From Owenia fusiformis (lineage: Eukaryota; Annelida; Polychaeta; Sabellida; Oweniidae): a stretch of DNA of 64,000 bases. The notes under the pieces were generated by a model. That model was given only the letters and a program-made list of their open reading frames with translations. It made no database searches and had not been told where the DNA came from. Below are positions 38,755-51,157 of this stretch, piece after piece. The number at the start of each line of letters is the position of its first letter. The stretch's first letter is position 1. The DNA is taken from contig CAIIXF020000012.1 of assembly GCA_903813345.2 (NCBI GenBank), positions 19,227,520-19,291,519 on the forward strand. The letters are read 5' to 3'. The position numbers and the translations under genes are program-made.

Positions 38755-40270
38755 GAAATTAATTAATTAATTTTTTATATTTTTGTCTGACCCTTATTCT
38801 TTAGATTTATACCAAATTGAAAAATAAAACTAATTACCAACTTATTACCAACTAATTTACAACTAATTATCAACAATTCTGCTGGCAATTGGAATTAAAG
38901 TTAAGCGTTAATTAAATCAATGATAATTATGGCCTAATTATCAGTAGCAAGTTCAACGTAAATTAACTTAAAATAATGCTGATTTATGATTTTTAGTTGA
39001 TAATTAAGATATGAAATGTTTGAGGGTGATAGTAAGTGGTAAATTAAAACTTTTTTGTTCTGAAGTAGATTATTGGTTGATAGTTAACATATAGGATGAT
39101 TATAATGATAATTAGTAGTAAATTAGGCCCATGATTTAGAAATACAAACCCCCTAAATTTAATTTCAAGATGGTGGAAAAAGAAAACATGTGAGAGATAT
39201 TTCTCTCATAAAATTGAGAATTACAACGTGAATGGTGCGTATACTACCATGAAATTTGGTCAACATTATTATAAGGGTATGTAGAACATGAATACAATGT
39301 ATGTTAAATCTTATTCACACTTCTGTCTGACATGTTTATGAATTTAAAAATCTTTTTGAATCAGATCATATAATATTAATCCTAGAATTCAATTTAGGTA
39401 CTAACATGGGTTACCTATATTTCACAAGTAATCCAAATGTGCTCTTCTAAATAATGATTGTTAGATCAAAGACATTTCAAAACATATTTTTGATTATATC
39501 GGTGACGTCCTTATTATGTAACATTATAGTCTAATGTTTGTGTTCTGATTTTAGTTGTTGATGGCAATAATGATGTTTTCACATGCTTTTCATGAATCTT
39601 AAAAATTTGCAAAAAAGAATAGCTTTAAAAAAGAGGGGGAGAAACCCCAGGGTTCAAAGATGACATACGCTTATAATGTAAATCTGTATTGAAATGACAT
39701 CGTCGCTGATTGGTTTAGCGAGTCGATCGTTGATTGGTTTAAATCTAGGTCAATTTGAAAACTTTAAAAACCAAGATGGAGGGTACGTTTTCGACAAAAG
39801 GAGGTGTGCGAAGGAGGAAATCTTATGTCATCAATTGAATCATGGGGTTTTCCCTCCTCTTGCTGTGAAATTTCAATAGTTCAAGTTCAATTTTGTCTGT
39901 TCTGAAAGATCCTAATTAAGATGAATATTCCGTCACAAAATAGTTCAAGATGAAGCAAAAATCTCCGAGTGAAGGGAAGCAAAAAAGAAGCGAGTCATTT
40001 TTGAGATGTCACAAATCTGACTTAAACCTAACTTTCAACTAATTATCAATAGTAAGTTAGGTGATAATTAGAGATTAACTTACATCAAACTTACAACTAA
40101 CTTTCAACTAATTTACGTAAATAGCTCATTTGCATATTGATGGTAGTTAATCGTTAATTAAGTTGCAAATTAAGCGTTAATTAAGTTGATAATTAGCTCA
40201 TTTGCATGTGAATTTTTACACCTAACTTTCAACTAATTATCAATAGTAAGTTAGGTGATAATTGGAGATG
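38755..40270. repeat. AT-rich region with repeated CAACTAATTATCAA motifs
   Basis: Variants of CAACTAATTATCAA / TTGATAATTAG occur many times in both orientations. A 45-bp block starting ACCTAACTTTCAACTAATTA is repeated directly at 40025 and 40222 and contains its own inverted TAGTTAGGTGATAATT part. It is probably a decayed repeat element between P3 and P2. No gene seen. Confidence 0.45.
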
Positions 40271-41879
40271 ATTTTCCATAGGCTTTTTTCAATTGGGTAG
40301 TACAGACACGTCTGCTCTTAATTATTATATAATTACTCATATAACTTACATTTCTCTGGTGTTACCCCTTTGCACTAGTACTTAAAGTGGTACTTTGTCA
40401 CCCATATATCAGAAATATTAATGTTATATAAGGTTAAAACAAATGTACATCAATGCAGATGAAGATGAGAAGAGAATTCTGAGCATTTTAATGCCCGGCC
40501 AGTTCGATCTAATCTATGGGCACCTTCTCGTGGTCGTGCTATCGGTACAGAATAGGTACAAGATACTCAATAATAACCTATATCGATGGCTCAAGTAGAT
40601 GATAGCATGGATTATAATTAGTTTTAAATACTCTACAAATTGAACGCCCTTCATAACACATTAAGATATGCCTTGCAAGAGTTTCGATGGGCCATGCATT
40701 GTTTACAAATATAAAATATGATGGTTTCCGGTGGTAAAAGTTGGGAGATAAGCAATTTTGTTTTTGAAGCGATTCTGTTTTCGAAGTGATATGCTTAGCG
40801 ACATTTCAAGATACCCATTTGCATATCGGATGTCGATTTCCTACTGCAGAAAACGAGACAAGAATAATTTTTTTACAAATCATTTTAAAATATCTAGGGG
40901 CCATTCTCAATTTCCCCAATTGATCAAAACCAAATCGAATATTTGTAAATTTCCCAATAATAATTATATGTTGTCATTTTATAGCAATCATTGTAGTATG
41001 AATTTAAGGTCAATGGTTTTGACTCGATTTAGATTATACACATATTATATTGTATTTATGCTGCCTTGCCGAATGACGGCAACACTTTACGAGAGTGAAA
41101 AATCAACAATTTCATTTTATCATGATATCATAAGGGATATACAATTTTCAATAAAAATGAAACTAGTTGCTCAATCTAAGATCGAGCAAGTTAGTTAGGC
41201 ACATTGCCATCCTTGGTCCAGGGGTATTTCACCTCGTTCCATATGCATTTAGTAATAAATGAAGTTCTTTGAATGAAAGGTGGCCTATTGCATGATTAAA
41301 AATACTCGGGTAAGGTGGGTTTGGGGTACGCCTCTTCATAGACCAACCATCTCTCTCTCAGCACCCTGGTAAACGGGTTCACTTCTCTACTTAACCTTTT
41401 GACTTTTCTTCATTTGACCCTTTGCAATATCAGTACCATAGGACAGATGGTCTTTGAAAAGTAGCATGGCCAGAGTACGAAAATAATATACACCTCTCTC
41501 AATACACTAAGCTCAAATGGAAAGCAATTAATACAGGCCCGTAAGACACTTTTCTCCAAGGGGGGTGCGGTTTTAACTAAAGAGAATATAAAATTGTCAA
41601 TGTTTTGCCGCGAAAATCAAATCGCGTAAGTCAGGGGGGGGGTTACTCCCTATATTGGGGCCACTCAGTCCATTTTGTAGTATTTTATTGTTTTTGTATT
41701 GTTTTTAGACTAAATATTGTATGAGCAATTTGGAGAAACACTGGAATAGGGGGAGGGTGTACTAGAAGGGCATAAATGCTTACCCGAGAACTTTTTCCAG
41801 TTCAAGATCACATTCAGTGATATCTGGATACTTTCAAGGTGTTTTAATCAATAGAATCAATTTATAAGAAATTCAGATT
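40271..41879. other. Spacer between P2 and P3; no gene recognised
   Basis: A 146-codon open frame at 40758-41198 has no recognisable domain and no splice context; I take it as chance. 42891-43385 also shows nothing clear. Confidence 0.4.
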
Positions 41880-42890
41880 TTTTCAATCATTTTTTCTTAG
41901 GGGAGCGAGGGGGCAGCAAGGAAAATTTTCTAATTTAAGATGCTGTCTGGTTAATTCTGAGCACTTTTAATGTTTTTGAATAAATAAATTCTTTAGTTTT
42001 TGGGATGGGGTGCCAGAAATTTTTATGCTTTTATGATTTCATTATGTCACTTGGTGATTTCTAAGCACTTTTAAAGTGTTTAAAATTAACAAATGCAACT
42101 TCCAAACTTTTCAATTGTTTTGTGTGGGGTGTGAAGAGTGACCCAGTAGTTCCCCCTAAAATTTTTACACTTTTGAGATGCTATTTGGTGCTTTCTGGGC
42201 ACTTTAAAAGTGAATGAGTCAATAAATTTTTTCAAATTCTTTTGGGGTGTCAAAGAGGATGAGGGAGTGAAGTGGGGTGGAGTGCCAGAGAGGGAGCAAG
42301 GGGTTGTCCCCAAGAAACATTGACCATATTAAGGTGCTATTTGATGATATCTGGGCACTTAAAAAATGTCTGAGACAATATATGAAATTCAGAATTTTTT
42401 CAATTGTTTTGTGGGGGGTGTGAGGGGTGGCCGACTCTTCTAGAAAATTTTACAATTTAAGATGATATTTGGTGCTTCTTGGCACTTTAAAGAGCATGAG
42501 TCAATTGATTTTTTCATTTTTTTGGGGTGTCAAAAGGGGGTGCCAGAGGGGGAGGTGGAGTGTTTGTCCCCCATATCTGTCCCTCAGAAACATTGACCAT
42601 ATCAAGGTGCTATTTGATGATGTCTGGACAATACATAAAATAAATATAGAACTTCTCCATAGTTTTGTGGGGGGTGTGAGGGGTGGCCCACTCCCCCTAA
42701 AAAAATTTACAATTTAAGATGCTATTTGGTGCTTTCTGGGCACTATCAAAGTGTATGAGAAAATGAAAAAAAAATTGAAAAAATATTTAAAAAAAAAAAG
42801 AATTTTTGAATTTTTTTTTGGGGGGGATGTCAAAGGGGGATGCGATCGCACCCATCGCACCCCCCCCCCCCCCCCATCTGACGGCCCTGT
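41880..42890. repeat. Degenerate tandem repeat of about 270-290 bp, three or more units
   Basis: Each unit runs through TTTTTTCAATTGTTTTGTG, a G-rich GGGGTGTGAGGGGTGGCC block, GATGCTATTTGGTGCTTTC, TTTTGGGGTGTCAAA and AAACATTGACCATAT. Units begin near 41890, 42095, 42390 and 42650 and have uneven lengths. Poly-C/G runs end the array near 42875. Open frames in it are chance. Confidence 0.65.
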
Positions 42891-43385
42891 AATAAAACTA
42901 TGCGTAAGTAATTGACAATCCGTCCAAAATTCTCTCAATTTTCATGAAAATGCAGAACTCTTTAACCAACTACGCGTGTCAATAAATAAAGGATGCTTAG
43001 CAACAAGAATTGGGTTGAAAATATTTTATTATACACTAGAAATATATGAAAATCTACCTAAATGCAGTAGAAAGTGAGAATTCATTAACTGAGAATAGTA
43101 AATAAACAACAATAATATCTTTGTATAAATAAGATATATCTTGTATAGGAGTTCCTCCTGACACTACGGCACTATTGGAGAATGATATCACCTTCCTGCA
43201 TGTACATCAACGTTCTGGTTCACGTTTTCCAGATATAAACATGTCTTTGGTGTCAAACGAATACAATGATATCCACTGTCATCCATTTAGATAAAATAAA
43301 AAACCCGGTTAAATGTTTTGTTGTGCCATATGATCGCTTTTGTAAGGTTATATATGATTAACGTCAATGCGGCTTTAGATTGTCC

Positions 43386-46300
43386 CTAAACAAAGTCAAT
43401 TTCCCTGTGCTTGAGGTTATCTACTCCACTAGGTGCCTCTGTGGGGCATCGTGCAGGAGGAGACCCCGAACCATTGTAGCATGGTGGACAAACATCCTCC
43501 GTGTCTTCTGTACACGCTTGCCTTTCTGGATCATATACCGAACCTGGAAATACAACGATTTAGGATCTCTTCTAGATTGTATGTGCTAAAATTTGAAGAC
43601 TTTATTCCCAAGTTTGTAAATCAGCGTTACCCTAACAACATATCAAAACATTATATTTCGTGACTCATGTCAATTCACCATTGGACAATAATATGGGGGC
43701 ATTTCATAGAGGATTCTTAAAATCCTAATATTCACCTGAGGGGCAGACTGTTCGGGATCTCATCAGCTCAAATTGGCATGTGTATGAACCAGAACAGGAG
43801 TCTTCAAGGTCTGCGTACAATCCATTTGGAACACCCGTGCAGTTCTTGCAATATCCGGGTGCTTGAGCCGATCCTGTCCCACAGGGACCACATGTTGATT
43901 CTACCCTATCACACGTCTGGTCCTCTGGGTCAAAAACTAAATCTGAAAAAATGTGAACCATTGTTACAACATCTTTAAGATAAAGGGTAGTCGCTGATAT
44001 CTAAACAACCCTTATTTTGCGAGAGCTTTTGGTATCATTTGCTTTAAAATAAAACAATTTATATAAAAATAGCAATAAATATTGATCTGTTGAATGAATA
44101 GATGATACATTAGACAGTTTATTCAAATGCAGCAAGGGGGGTCAATTGATCGTTTTGTTTATAACAGAATTTCCGATGGTACCATGAATATCACTATTAC
44201 ATTGGTAGATTCAATTGGCAGAAGTGGAGGTTATTTTTTCACTTGGATCATGATACCTTGATTATTTCACTACACAGCGTATTTTTTGGAATCGTTCTAA
44301 TTTTATCATGTTAAGTATGTATTACTAAATACCTGAAGCACACTCATACTGGCCAGTTGTAAGCTCATTTTCGCAGGTGAAGAACCATCTACATCCCAAT
44401 GTAAGATCTGGATAGTAACCATCAGGTCTTCCCGTACAGTTTCTGTCTGGATTTGTACTGTTGCTATCTGTAATATAAACATGCTGATTGCTCACGTATC
44501 ATATATATATAGGGTCATTTAATTCTCTGTATACACGACATATTATCTAGCTACATACAGGGTGTGCCAAAAAAAATTGCAACTTTTTTAAGAGCCTAGA
44601 AAAGTATCATAACATTAAGGCATTGCCATAAAAAATTATTTACAGAAACTTAAGGATAGGCATATTTTACCATTCAAATACTAAAGCTTAACCTAACTTC
44701 ATTTTTTTCCAGATCTTTTAATATCAATGATCAATTGTTCATGGAGTAGTTTTTGGCCGGTTGTCCAAAAGTAATGATTATTCAGTGATCTGTGGTCATC
44801 TATGAATAAATGACATACCTTGGAAAGATGAGACACGTAGCTTCATGGTAAAATAAATGAAATTGATGCAATCACTGGTTTTGTGGTTTTACAATGTTTT
44901 AACTTGTTGCATTTTTGGGACGCATTGTAGTGTAACATGTCTTCCAACAATCAGAAAATTAAACTTATCAAAAGAACAAATAGGACTTATATCTTAATTA
45001 TACCCATACAACATTTCGAAAGACTGCGATCGAGCTAATAAACTTAAAAGTGACATGTAAAGAATAGCTAGAAATATCGATAGTGTCCAGAGGAGTAGAT
45101 TACCTATTGGGACCTCAGTTGGGGCTTCAGTTGGGCAACGTTCAGGTGGGGTCCCAGCACCGGTATAACATGGTGGGCAGACGTCTTCTGTGTTATTGTT
45201 ACAGGAAAAACGTTCAGGATCATAAACTGAACCTAAATTTGAACACAACAGCCTCATGAATTCAATTAACAAAACATTCAATGAAACAGAAACGATCAAT
45301 AATTTACAAAATATTATTCGGACAATTTTTCGGGTGTGTAACTCCATGGCGTACCTGATGGGCAAAAACCACGGTACTTCATTGTATCAAACTGACATCT
45401 GTAAGCCCCGGAGCAAGAATCATCGAGGTCGGGGTACAATCCATCGGGAATAGCAGTACAGTTCTTACAATAGCCGGGTTCTTTGGCCGCTCCCGAACCA
45501 CAGGGAGGACACGTATCATAGTTCCAATCACATATCTCATCTTCAGGATCAAATACCAAACCTTTGCAAAGAATAACATGCGCATCAATTATTTTCCCCT
45601 AATTTGACAAATCAGATTTATCTGTTTATAGTACAAAGTTGTCTAAAATGATATTGCGTTGTAAAATTGCAACATACTGTATCCATTCTTTAATACAATT
45701 ACCTCCAGGGCATTCGTAGAATCCACTTATAACCTGTCCAGCGCATGTAAAGTATGCTGCGCAGCTGTTCTCTAGGTCGGGGTAGTAGCCGTCAGGTTTT
45801 CCGGTACAATTTCTATAGATAGGTGGTATCGTACTCACTTCCTCTGTCGTCACAGTACTCCCGGTAACTGAAATTAAAGATTCAGATGGATTATTAACAG
45901 GGATGTCAGTGATGAATACCCAGCTTACGTTTCTATTCATGTAGTTTCCAAAAGTGTTTTCTTATTTGTTAGTGCACCTTTTCATGTAAACATAAACAAC
46001 ACCTAGGAAACGGAAAACAACTACGTATAAGCAATCGGAACATAACTCACATGGTACAGTTGGTGCACAGCTTCCTGCTGGTTTATTCCCACAAGGTTCG
46101 CAAACGTTGTCCGGTCTGTCACATAAATCACGGTCATCATCGTAAACCAGATCTACAAAGCTGAACAACTGATCAATCATGTATACATTATTTCGACTGA
46201 GGATTGGCCAATGGTTCTAACTCGATATTTGTAATCCATAAGCTTGTATTCGCGAATGCAACTAATACGATGAAAATGGGGACTATTTTCACCAAATTTT

Positions 46301-48537
46301 GGGGATTTTCTTCATCTGCCCGCCGCAGTGTCTATACCGAGAGACTGCATGGGAGTTCGCCAAAAATGAGACACTTTTTGACAAGTATTTCCTCGATCGA
46401 TATCTGATGAACCACATTTACTGAAGATTCGTACAAAGTAGCCCAATACTATCGTTAGCAAGATAAAAAAAATATGAAAAAGATCAGATAAATGTTGTTT
46501 GAAAACTAAGAAATTCAAGGTAGTATGTCCCATACCGAAACAACGTAATGAGAACTTCATAACGTTTGTACTAAAAAATGGGAAGCAATTTGACAAGTAA
46601 TCTCTCAGTAACAGATGGGCCAAATTCTTTGAAAACTTTACCAAAGGCACGTCAGGGTATCTTCTGCAGATTGCTATGAATATGTAAGAGATTGGCCTCA
46701 TTAGATTTTGAATTAAAGACAGTATGGCAAAATACCAATATCAATGTAAAAGTCACTTAGTAATCCATTTCTAAGCAAAAACACTACTCTATATTTATTC
46801 TAACAATATCACCTCCAAAAAATTGGGAAGAATGAAATTAATTAAAGTAGACATGATGACACACAGACAAGCTATTTTACTGATTAACAGATGCTATCAC
46901 CTAATAGCTGGTACAAACACTATAGAGGTCTCATCGCAGAGCTCCCGTACGAGGAATTTTGACATGCTATTTTGAATTTCTTAGTTGTCACAAAATATTT
47001 ACTGCATCTTTTTTATATTTTACAACTTGCTAATGATACTCTAAAGCTGCTTTATACAAATTTTAGAGATAAGGAGATAAGTAATTGCTGATGTTCTCGA
47101 ACTTTTGATCGAACGAGGCTAGACATCATATGTCATAGACTTGACCTGAAGAATGCAATAATAAACCTACCTCCAGGACAGAATCCTGTACCACGATTAA
47201 CTCCATTTAAACAGATATAAAACGATGTGCAGTTGGTAAAATAATCTGGATATCCACCGTCCTCACGTTCCGTACAGTTTCTATTACCTCCACAGGGTGG
47301 CGGTACATTTTCTGGACTGAAACAAAAATGAAGAGTTAAAAACAAAGGCCATTGTAAAGAGCGCAAGCGACCTGTCATACCGAAAAAAATCATTCTTGTC
47401 ACCGATGCTCTTTTCCACCTTTAGTGAGGCATGGAATGTTCAATGTCTGATAAAAAACTAAATATCTGGTTTTGAGTTTAATGTTCTCGGAGAGGAAACT
47501 GAAATGACTAGATTTATTCAGTCATTGAACTTTTTCTGCCTCCCCTAAGATTATTGCACAATGGAAGTCAATCGACCCCAATGCAGGTAACTCCTCTTCA
47601 TAACACGAAAACATTTACGTTGTTGCCGCTACTTTTTGAAAACCAGTCAGAGGACTCCAGTCCATCCGTTTTGGGACATTTTTAAAGAAAAGTATGTGGA
47701 TGGATTCGTTTTCCAAGAATCGATGGTAAAAAATGTTTGTTTGCAACTTTACCCTCCTCAGTTCGTTATTTCACATAAGCTATATTCAATCATAAGTAAC
47801 AAAAAATCAGATGTTTCGACTATTTTACTTTTATTTTTTGTTGTTTTTTGTAGTTTAAAGTAATGTGCCTAAAAAAGCTCAAAAGTCCAATTAAATGTCG
47901 AGTGCCTCTTAAATGCCATTTGAATATATACTTTTTACGGTTTAAAAATACTGTTATATCACTATGGAGCCACCCACGTTTATCCCAATGTGGAAAATAT
48001 CACCGTGTAACTTACTCGTCACACAAGATGCGTTCAGTGTCCACTACTTGTCCCGGTGGGCATTCTACATTGACGTACGTCTCGTTCTTGCACGCAGTGA
48101 ACGCCCTACAACCATACGTGATGAGTCTGTCAGGACTCCCCGTGCAGTTCGTCTGAGCATACGTTACTGAAAATACTGCAATCTGATTTGTTAATTATGA
48201 TCGTTATACGTTTGTGGATTCTTCTCCTTCCACGTAAATTGGTAAATTCCAAATATACTCTGTAAACAATTTATTATCAATTAAAGAAATTATTTAGTTT
48301 GTGTTCTTTGGATAGTGTCAGAGACTGAAATATTGTCAAATTATTCAGAGGGATGTGACATCATCCACTCCGGTAACTCGTTTCATGGAGTTATTCTAAA
48401 CCATGCTTCTGTATCAATAAATTGTAGTTTTAACAAGTCTATACACATTTTACACATTTATAATTACACATTTTAACTTAATTTAACTTACATTGTATGA
48501 AGCAGAAAAGAACTGAAATTCCTAAAAGTGTCTTCAT
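43386..48537 (-). CDS. P2: secreted protein with six chitin-binding domains
   Basis: Predicted 481-aa secreted protein and the longest array in the cluster. Exons are 48537-48492, 48166-48016, 47316-47171, 46152-46051, 45867-45703, 45561-45355, 45232-45104, 44467-44333, 43942-43736 and 43543-43386; all have GT/AG borders and total 1446 nt. The leader is MKTLLGISVLFCFIQ, then LTYAQ. Exons 8-10 are a second version of the exon 5-7 set and add two domains after exon 7, which is internal here but terminal in P3 and P4. Each added exon keeps phase 1-1. Exon 10 is equal in length to the last exon of P1 and identical in its first 38 or so residues (from GSVYDPERQACTEDTEDVC). Every domain has the six-Cys ChtBD2 pattern and an NCT sequon at Cys1. 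It probably cross-links or coats chitin fibres outside the cell. Confidence 0.9.
44558..44927. mobile_element. Mariner-like MITE, TA-flanked, in P2 intron 7
   Basis: CAGGGTGTGCCAAAAAAAATT follows TA at the left. The right end, read inverted, is CAATGCGTCCCAAAAATGC before TA. The 370-bp interior is non-coding. TA target and CAGGGTG ends suggest a Tc1/mariner-type origin. Its right third has a relative at 56070-56175 in P1. Confidence 0.6.
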
Positions 48538-48576
48538 TCTTAAGAAGTAAGTAGTGCTTCAAGCGTATCCTACAGG

Positions 48577-48586
48577 TTATATATTT
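48577..48586 (-). promoter_or_regulatory. Probable TATA box of P2
   Basis: The minus strand reads AAATATATAA about 40 bp before the P2 start codon. P3 has nearly the same block at the same distance. Confidence 0.5.
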
Positions 48587-49433
48587 CGGACGTTATGGTG
48601 AACTCCTAATTTTGGCCAGAGTATATGATATATAATATATGTCAAGTGATTGTTAACGAGGCCACTATCTTGTAAATGGGTGTAGAACAATACACCTTTG
48701 TACAGAAATGATGGACAATTGTCGTCAAAACATGTTCTTTTAAAGGAACAAACACGCGTATGTGTGAGATACCGAAATGTTGCCGATACTGTACATGCAC
48801 TTTAAGGTCACAAGGGCAATCTTTACTCATTGTGCCTCTTGTTCAAGGTTCGCATGCATAGATGTACGGCCTGGTGATTATTAAGTAATCAATGCTTTTT
48901 GTAGAGCAATACCTTTGTTTTTACAAGTGATACATCCTACAATTACCAATCAACTTTGAAGATTGAACAAGATTTTGAATTTTGTAATCACAACAAGACT
49001 CCGTATATGGCGGAATATCGAGTTGGAACCCTGGGAGCCAATTCTCCTTGTATGATATGGACCATACATTTCCAAGTTTCTAGATAACTAAAGCAAAAGT
49101 CCATAAAATAAAAAATCTACTCGAATGATATAGTTAATCTATATCAGTTTATAAGTTCAAGTTGCTCGTAAGAAATATGTCTTCCTTTTCAAAACAATGG
49201 TCCTTAATTTGATTTGTCTATGTCCCAACATTAATAGATCGACAGATCTTTGTTATTGTACAGCTTTTTATATTTTTGGTCAATTGGTTTTTATGTAGTC
49301 CTGATCACTTTAGACGGGTTAACACATACAGTAGACATTGTTATTGTTGTCATATGGCAACCATTTATGTCGATCTTTTATTTTTCATTAATTATCCACA
49401 TTTGTGATAGAATTTGAGGTGAAATCGACATAC

Positions 49434-50746
49434 TAGAGAGGTTAAGCTACACGTATTTTACAAAACTTGAACGTGAACTTCAATGCGCGCGCAGATAAAT
49501 GACGTCAGATTTGTTTATTTCCTGTGGGCCAGCGTGAAATTTATAGGTTTTTACATGAGATTATCATATTCGTGCCATTATCGACGCGTATTCAACAAAG
49601 CATGAACGTGTACTTCTATGCGCGCGCAGAAAAATGACGTCAGATAAGTCTACTTTCTACACGTAAGCGTGAAAGTTACAGGTTCTTACGTGTAGACGAG
49701 TAATTACACGTCGCTCATTACGTGATTGATTCTAGTTATGTTCTAAGATGGCCCGGGATCCCATATTTGATACAGACAATCTTGTTTGTTATATTGGTAA
49801 ACCCCAATCCTTAATTGGAAATAAGAATACATTTTAATGGGTAAATGACAACTTCAGATGTGATCGTTTGTTCATTCCGTACAATATAAATAGGTAGGGC
49901 CATTTTGATACCCAGGGCTAAGTACTATATGTATACTAAACGAAATGACCTGAATCGATTGCAAATTAAATAGCTTTACAATATAACACAAATATCACAT
50001 CAGATGTGCAAATATAAAGTTTGCAACCGATTCAGGTCATACTTCAAATTAAAAGATTTCACATTTTTTCATCATTTTTTCCTACATAATGGCTAAAGAA
50101 AAAGGCTTCAAAAGCAACTTTTACACTTATGAAATATCATATAACTTAGTAAATCCAAAGATTAAACTGTTATGTTTCATTAATGAATAACATATTTGGA
50201 TAAGATATAGGGATGTGTAGGATGCAAATGGATTTTGATAGACACAAAAAGACTTCATGGTTCGGCATCTCTACCCCTGTACACTTTATGATTGAATATT
50301 GGCCCTAATAAGTGGCCCATTCATCAATACAGTGCTGAATATAGGTCAACAAGATACTAGTGTACATATAAATGCAATAATAAAGCAGTATATTCGTTTT
50401 GAAAAATAAGATGAATTCATTTTTGATCATGGGGACATCATAATGGAGGGCGCACTAGATCCTTTAATTCTGGTTGAATATGAAATAAAGCAAAAATAAA
50501 AAAACAAAATGTTGTGATGCGACTAGATTCGAACCCATGCTTGACGGACACGAGTTCGAAGTGCTATCCATTACACCATAGAGAGATGAACTTCAGGCAC
50601 AATCACCACATACATATAGGTCCACGTCCACTGACATGGTTTCAGACGTGTAGCTTAACCGAACATTTTCTTAAACGTGTACTTGAGCGTGGACTTACGC
50701 GTTCAGGTTCACGGTTTGCATTTATACGTGTAGCTTAACCTCTCTA
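49434..50746. mobile_element. 1.3-kb TIR element with repeated ends and a tRNA-like insert
   Basis: TAGAGAGGTTAAGCTACACG at the left faces its complement at the right (50724-50746). Inside the left end are two tandem units of about 150 bp carrying AATGCGCGCGCAGA and ATGACGTCAGAT; the right end repeats CGTGTAGCTTAACC and CGTGNACTT motifs. If the TA is the target site, it is Tc1/mariner-like in this respect. No transposase. It lies between P2 and P1. Confidence 0.6.
50518..50592 (-). pseudogene. tRNA-like sequence (degenerate tRNA or SINE head)
   Basis: The minus strand reads TGGTGTAATGGATAGCAC (good A box and D arm) and, 30 bp on, GGGTTCGAATCTAG (good B box and T loop). The acceptor stems do not pair, and the anticodon and T stems are poor, so this is not a working tRNA. 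It lies inside the 49434-50746 element. Confidence 0.5.
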
Positions 50747-50987
50747 TTATAAGCAAAACGACTTTGAAACTAGTCATGTGTATATTAACAGAAGGGGGTC
50801 TTATATCGACCCCCCGTTGTATAATAGGATTTTAAAGCGACATATCACGTTTGGTTAACTCACCATACCGGATGGATACTTTAAATCATCAATCTGGAGG
50901 GTATCTATGTATTTCCGTTGACTCTTATAATCACGTCACTAAAATACAGAACGTAAAACCTATCACCCATAAGAATAATGGCCATAA

Positions 50988-50993
50988 ATTTAT
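50988..50993 (-). terminator. Possible poly(A) signal of P1
   Basis: AATAAA on the minus strand lies about 165 bp after the P1 stop codon. Confidence 0.35.
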
Positions 50994-51157
50994 TGTGGAA
51001 ACTACATGAAAGTAACACATGGGAAACATATAAACATAGCATTTCAATATTCCACTGAAGTTGTACCAATTAACCTATTTAATTTGGTAATTTTCATTTC
51101 AGTAGAAATGTTTCGGTTGAACCACATCATAAATTTAATTCCAGTTTTTGCTTGTCC

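Noticed and set aside
40758-41198. 146-codon open frame on the plus strand
   Set aside because: Basic, low-complexity composition, no domain, no promoter or splice support; AT-rich chance frame.
50518-50592. Functional tRNA gene
   Set aside because: A and B boxes are good, but acceptor, anticodon and T stems do not pair.
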